Below are positions 50,676 to 59,922 of a DNA stretch of 64,000 nucleotides, one piece after another; position 1 is the first letter of the stretch, and the number at the start of each line of letters is the position of its first letter. A program made the position numbers and the translations under genes. The stretch spans positions 1,103,818 to 1,167,817 of the forward strand of contig NZ_JAKRKC020000003.1 of the NCBI RefSeq assembly GCF_022664455.2. The letters run 5' to 3'. The DNA is from Actinomadura luzonensis (lineage in GTDB: Bacteria > Actinomycetota > Actinomycetes > Streptosporangiales > Streptosporangiaceae). The notes beneath the pieces are model-generated. The model saw nothing but the letters and a program-made list of their open reading frames with translations, searched no databases and had not been told where the DNA came from.

Positions 50676-51524
50676 ATGCAGCAGGAGCCCGAAATGTCGC
50701 GGCAGGAGATCGAGTCCGTGCAGCGGGAGATCGCCCGGGAGCTCCAGGTGAGCCCGTCCTTCGACGCCGCGCAGGAGATCGAGCGCCGGGTGGCCTTCCT
50801 CGCCGACCGGCTCATCGCCGGCGGCCTGCGCGCGCTGGTGCTGGGCGTCAGCGGCGGCGTCGACTCCTCGACCACCGGCCGGCTGTGCCAGCTCGCCGTC
50901 GAGCGGGTGCGCGCCACGGGCCGGGAGGCGACGTTCTTCGCGATGCGGCTGCCGTACGGCGTGCAGGCCGACGAGCACGACGCCCGGCTCGCGCTGGAGT
51001 TCATCCGCCCCGACCAGGTGCTGACCGTCGATGTGCGGCCCGCGAGCGACGCCGCGCTGGAGGCGCTGCTGGCCGGCGGCCTGGCCTTCCGCGACGACCG
51101 GCAGCAGGACTTCGTGCTCGGCAACATCAAGGCCCGCCAGCGCATGATCGTCCAGTTCGCGGTGGCGGGGGCGCGGGAGGGCCTGGTCGTCGGCACCGAC
51201 CACGCGGCCGAGGCGGTCTCGGGCTTCTTCACCAAGTACGGCGACGGCGCGGCCGACGTGGTGCCGCTCACCGGCCTCACCAAGCGGCGCGTCCGGGCGC
51301 TGGCCGAGGCGCTGGGGGCGCCGTCCGCGCTGGTCTGGAAGACCCCGACCGCCGACCTGGAGACCCTGAGCCCGGGCCGGCCCGACGAGGAGGCGCTGGG
51401 CGTCACCTACGACGACATCGACGACCTCCTGGAGGGCAAGCCGGTCGACGAGGCCGCCTTCGCGATCATGCTCGACCGCTACCGCCGCACCGAGCACAAG
51501 CGCCGCCTCCCGATCGCTCCCTGA
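50676..51524 (+). CDS. nadE: NH3-dependent NAD+ synthetase
   Basis: 282 aa. N-type ATP pyrophosphatase with the P-loop VLGVSGGVDSSTTGRLCQLA. It shows FFAMRLPYGVQADEHDARLA, the conserved QDFVLGNIKARQRMIVQFAV and LVVGTDHAAEAVSGFFTKYG, and a C-terminus DRYRRTEHKRRLPIAP. No glutaminase domain, so it uses ammonia to convert deamido-NAD to NAD. Length matches the E. coli enzyme (275 aa). ATG 50676 with GGAG upstream is preferred. The frame opens at 50634. Its position after the P450 (78 bases) is probably incidental. Confidence 0.95.
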   Translation: MQQEPEMSRQEIESVQREIARELQVSPSFDAAQEIERRVAFLADRLIAGGLRALVLGVSGGVDSSTTGRLCQLAVERVRATGREATFFAMRLPYGVQADEHDARLALEFIRPDQVLTVDVRPASDAALEALLAGGLAFRDDRQQDFVLGNIKARQRMIVQFAVAGAREGLVVGTDHAAEAVSGFFTKYGDGAADVVPLTGLTKRRVRALAEALGAPSALVWKTPTADLETLSPGRPDEEALGVTYDDIDDLLEGKPVDEAAFAIMLDRYRRTEHKRRLPIAP

Positions 51525-51676
51525 GCCGTCCGCCTCGCCGTCACAGGCCGGCAAGGGGGCCGACGCGGCGCAGGAGCGTCGCCCTGTGCGAGCCCGCCCC
51601 GTCGCGTGCGGCGGGGCGGCGGTGGCATGCTGGGGGCCCGGGCGGGTTCGCCCGGAATGACGGCCCTGGCGGTGAC

Positions 51677-52267
51677 ATGGACAACTTCCTTCCCGAGCCC
51701 GAGCTCACGGACGCGGCCGCGCGCCTCTACGACGAGGATCTCGCCGACAACGGCTACGTGATGAACCTGTCCCGGTTGTGGGCCTACCAGCCGGACACGC
51801 TCGCCGGGCTGTTCGAGCTGGTCGGCGGCGTCGCCGAGGGCGGCGGGCTGACGCCGCGGCAGCGTGCCGTGCTGGTCGCCGCGTGCGCCTCCACCCTGGG
51901 CGACTCCTACTGCTCGCTGGCCTGGGGCGCGCGGCTGGCGAAGGCCGCCGGGGAGGAGGCGGCGGCCGGTGTGCTGCGCGGCGACGACTCGGGGCTGGAG
52001 GCGGCCGAGCGGGTGATGGCCGCGTGGGCGCGGAAGGTGGCCCGCGATCCCAACGGCACGGGGCCGGCGGACGTCCGGGAGCTGCGGGCGGCCGGGTTCG
52101 ACGATCGGCAGGTCTTCGCGATGACGGCGTTCGTCGCGCTGCGGCTGGCGTTCTCGACCGTGAACGACGCGCTCGGCGCGCTGCCCGACGCCGAGCTGCG
52201 CGCCGCCGCGCCGCCGCTGGTGCGGGCGGCCGTCACGTACGGCCGGCCCCCCGCCACCACCGCGTAG
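51677..52267 (+). CDS. AhpD/carboxymuconolactone-decarboxylase-like protein
   Basis: 196-aa all-helical protein of the AhpD-like fold. The signature region reads TLGDSYCSLAWGARLAKAAG, where true AhpD proteins have a CxxC pair. Here only one Cys is present, so disulfide peroxidase chemistry is doubtful. The second half GFDDRQVFAMTAFVALRLAF STVND is typical of the group, split here by the helix boundary. It is likely an uncharacterised oligomeric enzyme or a redox-inactive member. Preceded by 150 bases with no other gene. Confidence 0.75.
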   Translation: MDNFLPEPELTDAAARLYDEDLADNGYVMNLSRLWAYQPDTLAGLFELVGGVAEGGGLTPRQRAVLVAACASTLGDSYCSLAWGARLAKAAGEEAAAGVLRGDDSGLEAAERVMAAWARKVARDPNGTGPADVRELRAAGFDDRQVFAMTAFVALRLAFSTVNDALGALPDAELRAAAPPLVRAAVTYGRPPATTA

Positions 52268-52328
52268 CCCCCGCCGCCTCGGCGTAGTCCTCGCCACTAC
52301 CGCGTGGCCCGCGCCACCTCGGCGTCGG

Positions 52329-53450
52329 TCAGCGGGCGGCGGGGGTGAGGCGCCAGAGGGAGGTGACCTCGGCGGTGCGGGCCGCGTGCAGCGGGTCGGT
52401 GTCGTCGCGGGCGCGCGGGTGCCCCGGCCGGGTCTGGAGCCGGTCCACCACGCGGAGGCCCGCCGCCGCGAACGCCGCCAGCAGGTCGGCGCGGGTCCGC
52501 AGGGCGAGGTGCTCGGCCAGGTCCGACAGGATCAGCCAGCCCTCGCCGCCCGGCTCCAGGTGCCCGGCGAGGCCGTCGAGGAAGCCGCGCAGCATGCGGC
52601 CGCCCGGGTCGTAGACCGCGTGGTCCAGGGGCGAGGCGGGCTTGGCCGGCAGCCAGGGCGGGTTGCAGACGACGAGCTGCGCGCGTCCCGGCGGGTAGAG
52701 GTCGGCGCACACGACCTCGGCCCGGTCGCCGAGGCCCAGGCGGCGGAGGTTGTCGCGGGCGCAGGCCACGGCGCGCGGGTCCCGGTCCGTCGCGACGAGG
52801 CGGCCGACGCCGCGCCGGGCCAGGACGGCGGCGAGCACGCCGGTCCCGGTGCCGATGTCGAACGCCACGTCGGGGCGCCCGGCCAGCGGCGCCCGCGCCA
52901 CCAGGTCGACGTACTCGCCGCGGGTGGGCGCGAAGACGCCGTAGTGCGGGTGGATGCGGGCGCCCAGGGCGGGCACCTCGATGCCCTTCCTGCGCCATTC
53001 GTGCGCGCCGGCGATGCCCAGCAACTCGCGCAGCGACGTCACCGACGGCCCTGTCGCGGGCCCGTACACCTCGGCGCACGCCTGCCGCAGGTCGGGGGCG
53101 CGCGGCAGGGGGACGGCGTGGTCGCCGTCGAGCGGCACCAGCAGCCTGCCGAGCGTGCTCGCGCGCCGGGCGCGTTCCTGGCGGTGCCGGTGGAAGGCCA
53201 GGTCGGGCGACGGCGCGGGACGGGGCGGCCGGCGGTCGGCGCGCCGGGCCATGGCGCGCAGCAGCCGGCGCGCGGCGGGGAAGTCGCCGCGCCACAGCAG
53301 CGCCGTGCCCTCACAGGCCAGGCGGTACGCGGTGGCGGCGGCGAGCCGGTCGTCGGCGACGACCACGCGAGCGGGGGGCGGCGAGCCGTTCGCGGAACGC
53401 CAGCGGGCGGACCGGGCCTCGCCGTCCTCGGTCCAGCGGATCTCGAGCAC
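52329..53450 (-). CDS. SAM-dependent methyltransferase (HemK/RlmG-like N-methylase type)
   Basis: 373 aa. The C-terminal two thirds is a class I methyltransferase: motif I FDIGTGTGVLAAVLARRG, then ATDRDPRAVACARDNLRRLG, and the catalytic NPPW in QLVVCNPPWLPAK, the (N/D)PPY-type motif of amino- or nucleobase-N-methylases such as PrmC. The N-terminal 150 residues form a separate domain including RHRQERARRASTLGRLLVPL. Substrate could be a ribosomal protein, RNA or a peptide. GTG start 53450. A short ORF with a strong ribosome binding site lies just upstream. Confidence 0.85.
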   Translation of the reverse strand: MLEIRWTEDGEARSARWRSANGSPPPARVVVADDRLAAATAYRLACEGTALLWRGDFPAARRLLRAMARRADRRPPRPAPSPDLAFHRHRQERARRASTLGRLLVPLDGDHAVPLPRAPDLRQACAEVYGPATGPSVTSLRELLGIAGAHEWRRKGIEVPALGARIHPHYGVFAPTRGEYVDLVARAPLAGRPDVAFDIGTGTGVLAAVLARRGVGRLVATDRDPRAVACARDNLRRLGLGDRAEVVCADLYPPGRAQLVVCNPPWLPAKPASPLDHAVYDPGGRMLRGFLDGLAGHLEPGGEGWLILSDLAEHLALRTRADLLAAFAAAGLRVVDRLQTRPGHPRARDDTDPLHAARTAEVTSLWRLTPAAR

Positions 53451-53507
53451 TCGGGCTCCTCATGATCGAACCAGTGATGGTCATGAGAAGCACTTCGTCG
53501 CGGTGGA

Positions 53508-53585
53508 TCAGCTTGTGGCGGCCTCCCGCGAGGAAGTGCGCGCCGGGGCGTCGCCGAGCGTCATGCCGGGCAAGGGGGACGGCAT
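53508..53585 (-). CDS. Possible 25-aa peptide upstream of the methyltransferase
   Basis: Small frame starting at ATG 53585, preceded at 6 bases by a near-perfect Shine-Dalgarno GAGGAGG (53592-53598). It encodes MPSPLPGMTLGDAPA followed by RTSSREAATS and stops 57 bases before the methyltransferase. The strong ribosome binding site is the main evidence. It could be a regulatory leader peptide or a precursor peptide substrate, or chance. Confidence 0.35.
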   Translation of the reverse strand: MPSPLPGMTLGDAPARTSSREAATS

Positions 53586-53639
53586 GATCAACCTCCTCGT
53601 GGGGTCCGGGGCCTCCATTCTAGAGCGGGGACGGCCTCG

Positions 53640-55295
53640 CTAGTCGTGCGGGCCGCGGCGCAGGGCGCGGCGCACGCGGCCGGCGAGGAGGGCGCGCACG
53701 CCGCGGCGGGCCCGCTGGGCGCGCTCGGCGGCGTGCAGCTCGCGGCGCAGCGCGCTCACCTCGCGGCGCAGCTCGACGGTGCTCCTGCGCCAGCGGGCCG
53801 CCTCGTCGCGCCACCTGGTGACCTGGCCGCGCAGCCGCTCGTTCTCCTTGGCCCGCCGGGCCGCCTCGGCCTGCGCCTGGACCCTGGCCTGGTACGCGGC
53901 CCGCCGTCCCATCAGCTCACCGGGCTCGTCGCCGAACCCGTACGCGCCGGCCTCGACCCGGCGCACGCCCGACACGTCCGCCACCGCGTCGTCCAGCGGC
54001 TCCCCTGGGCGGGCGACGAGGCGGGCGCGGGCGAAGGAGGAGGCGCGTTCGAGCCGGGCCGGGACGTCGTGCCCGGGCGAGCGCAGCTCGACCAGGCCCA
54101 GCCCCTCGGCGCGGGCCAGGCCGACCAGCCGCGCCACGCTGTCCTCGCCGGGCACCAGGCCGGCGGGCAGGCGCAGCACGAAGGGCACCGACGGGTCCGC
54201 CTCGCCGGCGGCGGCCAGGCGGACGCGGGGCTCGTGCGCGTAGTGGCCCTGCACCAGGACGAGGTCCAGGTCCGGGTCCTTGAGCGGGGCGCGGCGGTCG
54301 CCGTCGAGCGTGTCCCAGGGGCCGGTCAGGAGCACCGACAGGTCCACGACCGTCGAGGCCAGCAGGGCGTCCACGCTCGCGCGGACGGCCTCGTAGCCGG
54401 CCGTGCCGTCGAGGACGGCGGTCACGTACGGCACCTTCCACTGCCGCGCCGGATGCGTGCGCAGCCACTGGTAGGCGGGGATGCGGTCGGCGACGAAGGC
54501 GTGGCTGACCCGGTCGACGCGCCGCTGCTCGCGCATGCGCATGGTCGGGCCGAGGTGGTAGGCGCGGGCCCGCGGCTCGGGCACGAACACCGCGCCCGCC
54601 TGGGCCAGCCGGTAGCCCATCTCGGTGTCCTGGCCGACGATGAGGTCCTCGTCCATGGGGCCGGCGGCCTCGACCAGGCGGGCGCTGACGGACGTGGCGC
54701 CGCCGACGTGCAGGCTGAACGGCCGCGCCGGGTTGTCGGTGAGCCCGTCGGTGCGCTCGACCAGCCCGACCAGCCAGGCGTGCGGCTCGGCCGGCTCGAA
54801 CGCGGCCTCCAGGTCGTCCGGCAGCGCGGCGGGCAGCGGCGCGGAGGTGAAGCGGATGTAGCCGGTCACCGACAGGTAGGGCGCGGCGTGGTGCCAGCGC
54901 ATGTGCGCCTCGACAGCGCCCGGCGTGAGCACCACGTCGGAGTCGAGCCAGTGGATGACGTCGCCGCTGGCCTCGGCGAGCCCGGCGTTGCGGGCGGCGG
55001 CCCGTCCCGGGCGCTCGCAGCGGACGAGCCGGGCGGCCGACCCCTCGGGCAGCCGCAGCGGCGGCGTGCTGCCGTTGTCCACGACGATGATCTCGGTCAG
55101 CTCCGCCGGGTACGTCTGCCGGGCGAGCCCCTGAAGCACCAGGTCCAGCTTGTCCTGCGCGCCGTAGGCCGGGACGACCACGCTGACCCGCAGCTCGGGC
55201 GTGAAGTGCGCGGGCGGCCGCAGGACGCGGTAGTCGTTGCCGCGTACGCGCGGCACGCCACTCCCGCCAGGGGTCTCGGGACGTGTGACGGACAT
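53640..55295 (-). CDS. Family 2 glycosyltransferase with coiled-coil tail
   Basis: 551 aa. GT-A domain in the first about 270 residues: VSVVVPAYGAQDKLDLVLQG, EIIVVDNGSTPPLRL, the DxD metal site in VIHWLDSDVVLTPGAVEAHM, and the acceptor-side QDTEMGYRLAQAGAVFVPEP. A second domain (about 290-460) of uncertain function follows. A C-terminal coiled coil (ENERLRGQVTRWRDEAARWR, ELRREVSALRRELHAAERAQ) ends in a basic tail. It probably transfers a sugar to a cell-surface glycan or natural product. Monocistronic. The start at 55295 gives the family-like N-terminus. Confidence 0.87.
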   Translation of the reverse strand: MSVTRPETPGGSGVPRVRGNDYRVLRPPAHFTPELRVSVVVPAYGAQDKLDLVLQGLARQTYPAELTEIIVVDNGSTPPLRLPEGSAARLVRCERPGRAAARNAGLAEASGDVIHWLDSDVVLTPGAVEAHMRWHHAAPYLSVTGYIRFTSAPLPAALPDDLEAAFEPAEPHAWLVGLVERTDGLTDNPARPFSLHVGGATSVSARLVEAAGPMDEDLIVGQDTEMGYRLAQAGAVFVPEPRARAYHLGPTMRMREQRRVDRVSHAFVADRIPAYQWLRTHPARQWKVPYVTAVLDGTAGYEAVRASVDALLASTVVDLSVLLTGPWDTLDGDRRAPLKDPDLDLVLVQGHYAHEPRVRLAAAGEADPSVPFVLRLPAGLVPGEDSVARLVGLARAEGLGLVELRSPGHDVPARLERASSFARARLVARPGEPLDDAVADVSGVRRVEAGAYGFGDEPGELMGRRAAYQARVQAQAEAARRAKENERLRGQVTRWRDEAARWRRSTVELRREVSALRRELHAAERAQRARRGVRALLAGRVRRALRRGPHD

Positions 55296-55453
55296 GCGCG
55301 CGGGCGCTCCCCTCGGTGGGCCGGTTCGGACGGGGCCTCACCTTAGAGCGCCTGACTGGGAACAGGGCCTGGCGGTGAAGCCCGCCGGAAAGCGTTCGCG
55401 CACGTCAGACCTGCCAGGATGCTCCCAGGAAACGGACAGGATCCCGCCCGCGC

Positions 55454-55756
55454 TCACTCCTCGTCCGCGACGCCCTCCACGGGGACCAGCTCGGTGAGCC
55501 CGGAGATCGTCAGGACGGGCTCCAGCAGCGGGTTGGCGACCAGCCGGATGCGTTCCGCGTGGGTGAACAGCACGGTCAGGCCGGCGCTGTCCAGGTACTC
55601 CACGCCGCTCAGGTCGACCAGGACGGAGCCGGTCGTCCTGGTCAGGGCGTCGTCGAGGACGCCGGCGTTGCTCATGTCGATCTCACCCGTGACGGCGAGG
55701 ACCGAAGTGCCGTCGGGCCGCCGCGAGGCGGCCAGGCTCAGAGGGGCGGCGGTCAT
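55454..55756 (-). CDS. STAS-domain anti-sigma factor antagonist
   Basis: 100-aa single STAS domain of the SpoIIAA/RsbV type: VLAVTGEIDMSNAGVLDDAL, then SVLVDLSGVEYLDSAGLTVL with the phosphorylatable Ser in DSAG. Its ATG overlaps the stop of the giant sensor kinase/phosphatase as ATGA. The pair is therefore translationally coupled, and this STAS protein is the obvious substrate of the sensor's PP2C-like domain and of its RsbW-like kinase domain. Confidence 0.92.
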   Translation of the reverse strand: MTAAPLSLAASRRPDGTSVLAVTGEIDMSNAGVLDDALTRTTGSVLVDLSGVEYLDSAGLTVLFTHAERIRLVANPLLEPVLTISGLTELVPVEGVADEE

Positions 55757-58700
55757 CGGGTGATCCTCGCATGCATGTCGACGGTGGTCCCGGAGACGCC
55801 GGGGTGAATGGTGACCTCGTGCATCAGGGCGTGCATGAGCGCGACGCCCCGGCCGCGGTGCGGGTACGCCTCCGGCTCCGGCGCCTTCCAGCGGCCGGAG
55901 TCGGCGACGGTCAGCCACAGGTCGCTGACCGTGACGGAGGCGCGCAGCCGGATCGTCCGGCCGGGGGCGTTGCGGTGCCCGTGCTCGATCGCGTTGGCGC
56001 ACGCCTCGCCGGCCGCGACCAGCACCCGCTGCACCAGCGAGGGCGCGAGCTGGCAGCGGCTCAGCCACTCGCGCAGGGCCGAGCGCACGGGCGCGAGCTG
56101 GCTGGACTCGGCGGGGAAGGCGACCTCCAGCGGGGCGGGCTGCCGGTACAGCAGCAGCGCGACGTCGTCGTTGAAGCCGCCGTCCGGGACGAGGCTGGCC
56201 ATGACGTCGCTGGCCAGGTCCTCGATGGGGCTGGAGCGGCCGGCCTGCACGGCGGCGCCGGCCTGGTCGATGCCGGCGGTCAGCGGCTGACGCCGCCGCT
56301 CGACCAGCCCGTCGGTGTACAGCAGCAGGGTGGAGCGGGGCGGCATGGTGCACTTGGCCTCCGGCCGGGGGCGGCCGGAGCGGATGGCGAGCGGCGTGGA
56401 GCGGCCGCCCTCCAGGAGCACGGTGGTGCCGTCGGCGAGGGCGAGGATGCCCGGCGGGTGGCCGGCGCTGGAGTAGACGAGGTCGCCGGTGGCGGTGTCG
56501 AGGACGCCGCAGAAGACGGTGGTGCACTTGGCGTCGGGGATGAGCGCGGCGAACCGGTCGAGGGCGGCGAACACCTGGGCGGGCCCGGCGTCCTGCAGCA
56601 GCAGCGCCCGGCAGGCGCTGCGGAGCTGCCCCATGACGGCCGCGGCCCGCAGCCCCCGCCCCACGCAGTCGCCGACGACGATGCCGATGCGTTCGCCGGA
56701 CAGCGGCACGATGTCGTACCAGTCGCCGCCGACCTCCAGGGGCCGGCCGGCCGGCTCGTAGCGGACGGCGAAGCCGGCGGGCAGCTCCGACGGCCCCAGG
56801 ATGGCCCGCTGGAGCGCCACCGCCGCCTCGCGCTGCTGGTCGAGCTGGTGCACCCGGGCCAGGCCCTGGCCGAGGTGACCGGCCAGCAGCGCCAGCAGGG
56901 TCTGGTCCTCACTGGTGAAGGGCCGGTTCTGGCCGAGGTCCACCCAGACGGCGAGCAGGCCCTCGGGGTGCTCCAGCGTGATGCCGGCGCCGTCCGAGGC
57001 GGTCGCGACCGGGCGCAGCGGCGGCTGCTCGCGCAGCTCCGCCAGCCGGTCCCGCAGCGGGTCCGGCAGGTGCGGCCAGCCGTCGCAGGGCGGCGAGCAG
57101 ACCAGGTCCCGCGGCTCGTCGCCGGTCCAGACGACGGCCAGGACCTGGCGGGCCTGCCACACCTCCTGAAGCGCCTCCAGCCCGCCGGCCAGGGCGTCGG
57201 TGAGGTCGCCCGCCTGCGAGACGCGCATGCTGAGCGCGGCCAGGGCGCTCTCGCGCTGCACGAGGTAGTGCTCGGCGGTGACGTCGCGGAGGGTGCCGAC
57301 GACGCGGCGGCGGCCGGTGTCGGGGTCGGTGACGGAGTTGAAGGTGACCGCGACCCAGACCTGGTGCCCGTCGCGGTGGGTGACGGGGATGACGCCGCTG
57401 CCCCTGCGCTCCTCGACCAGCCGGCCGAACATCTCCGCGACCAGGGCGTGGGCCTGTGGGTCCGCCGTCTCCTCCGGCCACCACGGGTGGACGGGGGCGT
57501 ACGGCAGGCCCTCGGGGCCCCAGCCGAGGATGTCGGTGAAGGCCGTGTTGATCTCGATCACCGCGCCGTTCTCGTCGGTGACGAAGAACGCCTCCTGCAA
57601 CGAGTCGATCATCGCGGTGCGCCAGCGGGCGTGGTGGTTGCGCATCCGGGCCAGCTCCACGTTGGCCCGGGCCCGCGCCAGCAGCTCGGCGGCGGAGAAC
57701 GGCTTGACGAGGTAGTCGTCCGCGCCGGCCGCGAGCCCTTCGATGGAGGCCTCCTGCCCGGCGCGCGCCGACAGCAGCAGCACCGGCACGCTCGCGGTGC
57801 GCGGGTCGGAGCGCAGCGCCGAGACCAGGGCCAGGCCGTCCAGGTACGGCATCATCACGTCGCTGACGACGAGGTCGGGCGGGTCGGCGCGGACGGCGTC
57901 CAGCGCGCTGAGCCCGTCGCCGACCGCGGTGACCCGGTACCCGGCGCCCTTGAGCAGCCGGACCAGGTACTCGCGCATGTCGCTGTTGTCGTCGGCGATC
58001 AGCACCCGGGCCGGCGGGCCGGCGTCGGGGGCCGGGACGCTGAAGCCGCCGGAGACCTCGTCGGTGGCCGGGCCCTCCACGCTCTTGTCGGGCAGCCAGC
58101 GCAGGGCCTCCTGGACGAACGGGTCGGCCGTGGCCGAGACCGTCTCGGCCGCCCGCGCCGGGGCCAGGCTGCCGGCCGGCAGGTGGGCGCTGCCGAAGGG
58201 CAGCCGGACGGTGAAGGAGGTGCCCACGTCCTCGGCGCTCTCGGCGGTGATCGTGCCGCCGTGCAGGTTCACCAGCTCCTGGACGAGGGCCAGCCCGATG
58301 CCGCTGCCCTCGTTGGAGCGGGAGCGGGCGGTCTCGATGCGGTGGAAACGCTCGAACAGGCGCGGCAGCTCGGCGGCCGGGATGCCGATGCCCGTGTCGG
58401 TGACGGTGACCACGGCCTGGCCGCCGTCCGCCCGCACCCGGACGCCGATCGAGCCCTCGAAGGTGAACTTCAGCGCGTTGCTCAGCAGGTTGAGCACCAC
58501 CTTCTCCCACATGCCGCGGTCGAGGTGGACCGGGGCGGGCAGCGGCGGGCAGTCCACCTCGAAGGCCAGGCCGGCCTTGTCGATCGCGGAGCGGAAGACG
58601 CTGGCCAGCTCGGCGGTCACGGCCGCGAGGTCCACCGGCTCGTAGCGGGCCTGCATGCGGCCGGCCTCGATGCGGGAGAAGTCGAGCAGCGTGTTGACCA

Positions 58701-59922
58701 GCTTGCCGAGGCGCAGCCCGTTGCGGTGGACGACCTCCAGGTCCTCGCGGACCTGCGGAGGGGCGTCGGCCAGCGCGTTGCGGAGCTCCTGCACCGGGCC
58801 CATGATCAGGGTCAGGGGGGTGCGGAACTCGTGGCTGATGTTGGAGAAGAAGACGGTCTTGGCCCGGTCCAGCTCGGCCAGTTCCTCAGCCCGCCGCTGC
58901 TGGGCCTGGTAGCTGCGGGCCGAGGAGATCCCGGCCGCGACGTGTCCCGCCGCCAGCTCGACGAAGCCGCGGTAGCCGTCGTCCAGGGGGCGGTACCGGT
59001 TGAGCGCGGCGACCAGGAAGCCGTACGGGGCGCTGCCCTGTTGCAGCAGCGGCACGACCAGAGCCCGCGTGGGCGGCTCCCGCCGGCCGCCGGAGGGCAG
59101 GTCCGCGAAGGGCGGGCCGTCGAGCGGCACGAGCGCGGGCTCCCCCGCGGCCAGTGCCGCCGCCGGCCACACCGCGTCCGGGTCGCCGGGCGACACCGTG
59201 AGGGGGGCGGCCGGGTGGCCGGCGCCGATGCCGGTCGTCTCGGCCAGCCGCGCCTCGCCGGCCGCGTCGAACAGGTAGGTCAGCGTGAACGGCAGGTCCT
59301 GCGGGTTCTGGCCGAGCTGGCGGCAGGCGAAGTCCAGCATCTCCTGCTCGGTGCGGACCACGCTCGGGTCGGAGCCGAGGTCGCGCAGGGTGGCCATGCG
59401 CCGGGCGCCGATGACCCGCTCGGTCTCCTCGCTGACCACGCAGAGCATGCCGACCACCGCGCCGTCGTCGTCGCGCAGCGGGCTGTAGGAGAAGGTGTGG
59501 TAGGTCTCCTCCGGGTAGCCGGCTCGCTCCAGGTACAGCAGCAGGGCCTCGTCCCAGGTGGCCTTCCCGGTGGCGAGCACGGCGTCGATGCGGGGGCCGA
59601 TGTCGTCCCAGATCTCGGCCCACACCTCGCCGGCCGGGCGGCCGAGCGCCCACGGGTACTTGCGGCCGAGCGTGTCGCGGCGGTAGGCGGCGTTGCAGAA
59701 GAACGTGAGCTCGGGCCCCCACGCCATCCACATGGAGAAGCGGGACGACAGCAGGATGCTGACCGCCGTCCGGAGGCTCTGCGGCCAGTTCTCGGGCGGG
59801 CCGAGGGGGGTGGCGTCCCAGTCGACGGCGGCCAGGTCGCGGCCGACCTCGTCGTCCGCGGTGAAGATCGCGGGCCTGGCCGCTGCCGCGGGCCCGCGTG
59901 CAGCCTCGTCGTCGCGCGCCAT
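55753..59922 (-). CDS. Hybrid PAS/GAF histidine kinase-receiver-SpoIIE phosphatase-RsbW sensor
   Basis: 1389 aa, nine or so domains in one chain: PAS (about 35-165), GAF (165-335), HisKA with His364 in FFSNISHEFRTPLTLIMG, HATPase_c (about 460-580, DTGIGIPAAELPRLFERFHR), receiver (about 640-760, LIADDNSDMREYLV and phospho-Asp in DLVVSDVMMPYLDG), a second PAS (about 775-905), a second GAF, a PP2C/SpoIIE phosphatase (about 1080-1275, VGGDWYDIVPLSGERIGIVV GDCVG, then TLLLYTDGLVERR), and a C-terminal RsbW-like ATPase (EACANAIEHGH). No TM helix, so cytosolic. It joins two-component and partner-switching logic. The ATG at 59922 follows GGAAGGGG, and longer openings upstream are rejected. Confidence 0.92.
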   Translation of the reverse strand: MARDDEAARGPAAAARPAIFTADDEVGRDLAAVDWDATPLGPPENWPQSLRTAVSILLSSRFSMWMAWGPELTFFCNAAYRRDTLGRKYPWALGRPAGEVWAEIWDDIGPRIDAVLATGKATWDEALLLYLERAGYPEETYHTFSYSPLRDDDGAVVGMLCVVSEETERVIGARRMATLRDLGSDPSVVRTEQEMLDFACRQLGQNPQDLPFTLTYLFDAAGEARLAETTGIGAGHPAAPLTVSPGDPDAVWPAAALAAGEPALVPLDGPPFADLPSGGRREPPTRALVVPLLQQGSAPYGFLVAALNRYRPLDDGYRGFVELAAGHVAAGISSARSYQAQQRRAEELAELDRAKTVFFSNISHEFRTPLTLIMGPVQELRNALADAPPQVREDLEVVHRNGLRLGKLVNTLLDFSRIEAGRMQARYEPVDLAAVTAELASVFRSAIDKAGLAFEVDCPPLPAPVHLDRGMWEKVVLNLLSNALKFTFEGSIGVRVRADGGQAVVTVTDTGIGIPAAELPRLFERFHRIETARSRSNEGSGIGLALVQELVNLHGGTITAESAEDVGTSFTVRLPFGSAHLPAGSLAPARAAETVSATADPFVQEALRWLPDKSVEGPATDEVSGGFSVPAPDAGPPARVLIADDNSDMREYLVRLLKGAGYRVTAVGDGLSALDAVRADPPDLVVSDVMMPYLDGLALVSALRSDPRTASVPVLLLSARAGQEASIEGLAAGADDYLVKPFSAAELLARARANVELARMRNHHARWRTAMIDSLQEAFFVTDENGAVIEINTAFTDILGWGPEGLPYAPVHPWWPEETADPQAHALVAEMFGRLVEERRGSGVIPVTHRDGHQVWVAVTFNSVTDPDTGRRRVVGTLRDVTAEHYLVQRESALAALSMRVSQAGDLTDALAGGLEALQEVWQARQVLAVVWTGDEPRDLVCSPPCDGWPHLPDPLRDRLAELREQPPLRPVATASDGAGITLEHPEGLLAVWVDLGQNRPFTSEDQTLLALLAGHLGQGLARVHQLDQQREAAVALQRAILGPSELPAGFAVRYEPAGRPLEVGGDWYDIVPLSGERIGIVVGDCVGRGLRAAAVMGQLRSACRALLLQDAGPAQVFAALDRFAALIPDAKCTTVFCGVLDTATGDLVYSSAGHPPGILALADGTTVLLEGGRSTPLAIRSGRPRPEAKCTMPPRSTLLLYTDGLVERRRQPLTAGIDQAGAAVQAGRSSPIEDLASDVMASLVPDGGFNDDVALLLYRQPAPLEVAFPAESSQLAPVRSALREWLSRCQLAPSLVQRVLVAAGEACANAIEHGHRNAPGRTIRLRASVTVSDLWLTVADSGRWKAPEPEAYPHRGRGVALMHALMHEVTIHPGVSGTTVDMHARITR

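Noticed and set aside
49343..52267. 974-codon plus-strand frame over the P450 and nadE genes
   Set aside because: Only its last 197 codons, from 51677, are coding (AhpD-like gene); the rest is a shadow of the P450 and NAD synthetase.
53463..53643. Plus-strand frame ending near 53643 opposite the 25-aa peptide
   Set aside because: No start with a ribosome binding site; the minus-strand frame has a strong Shine-Dalgarno.
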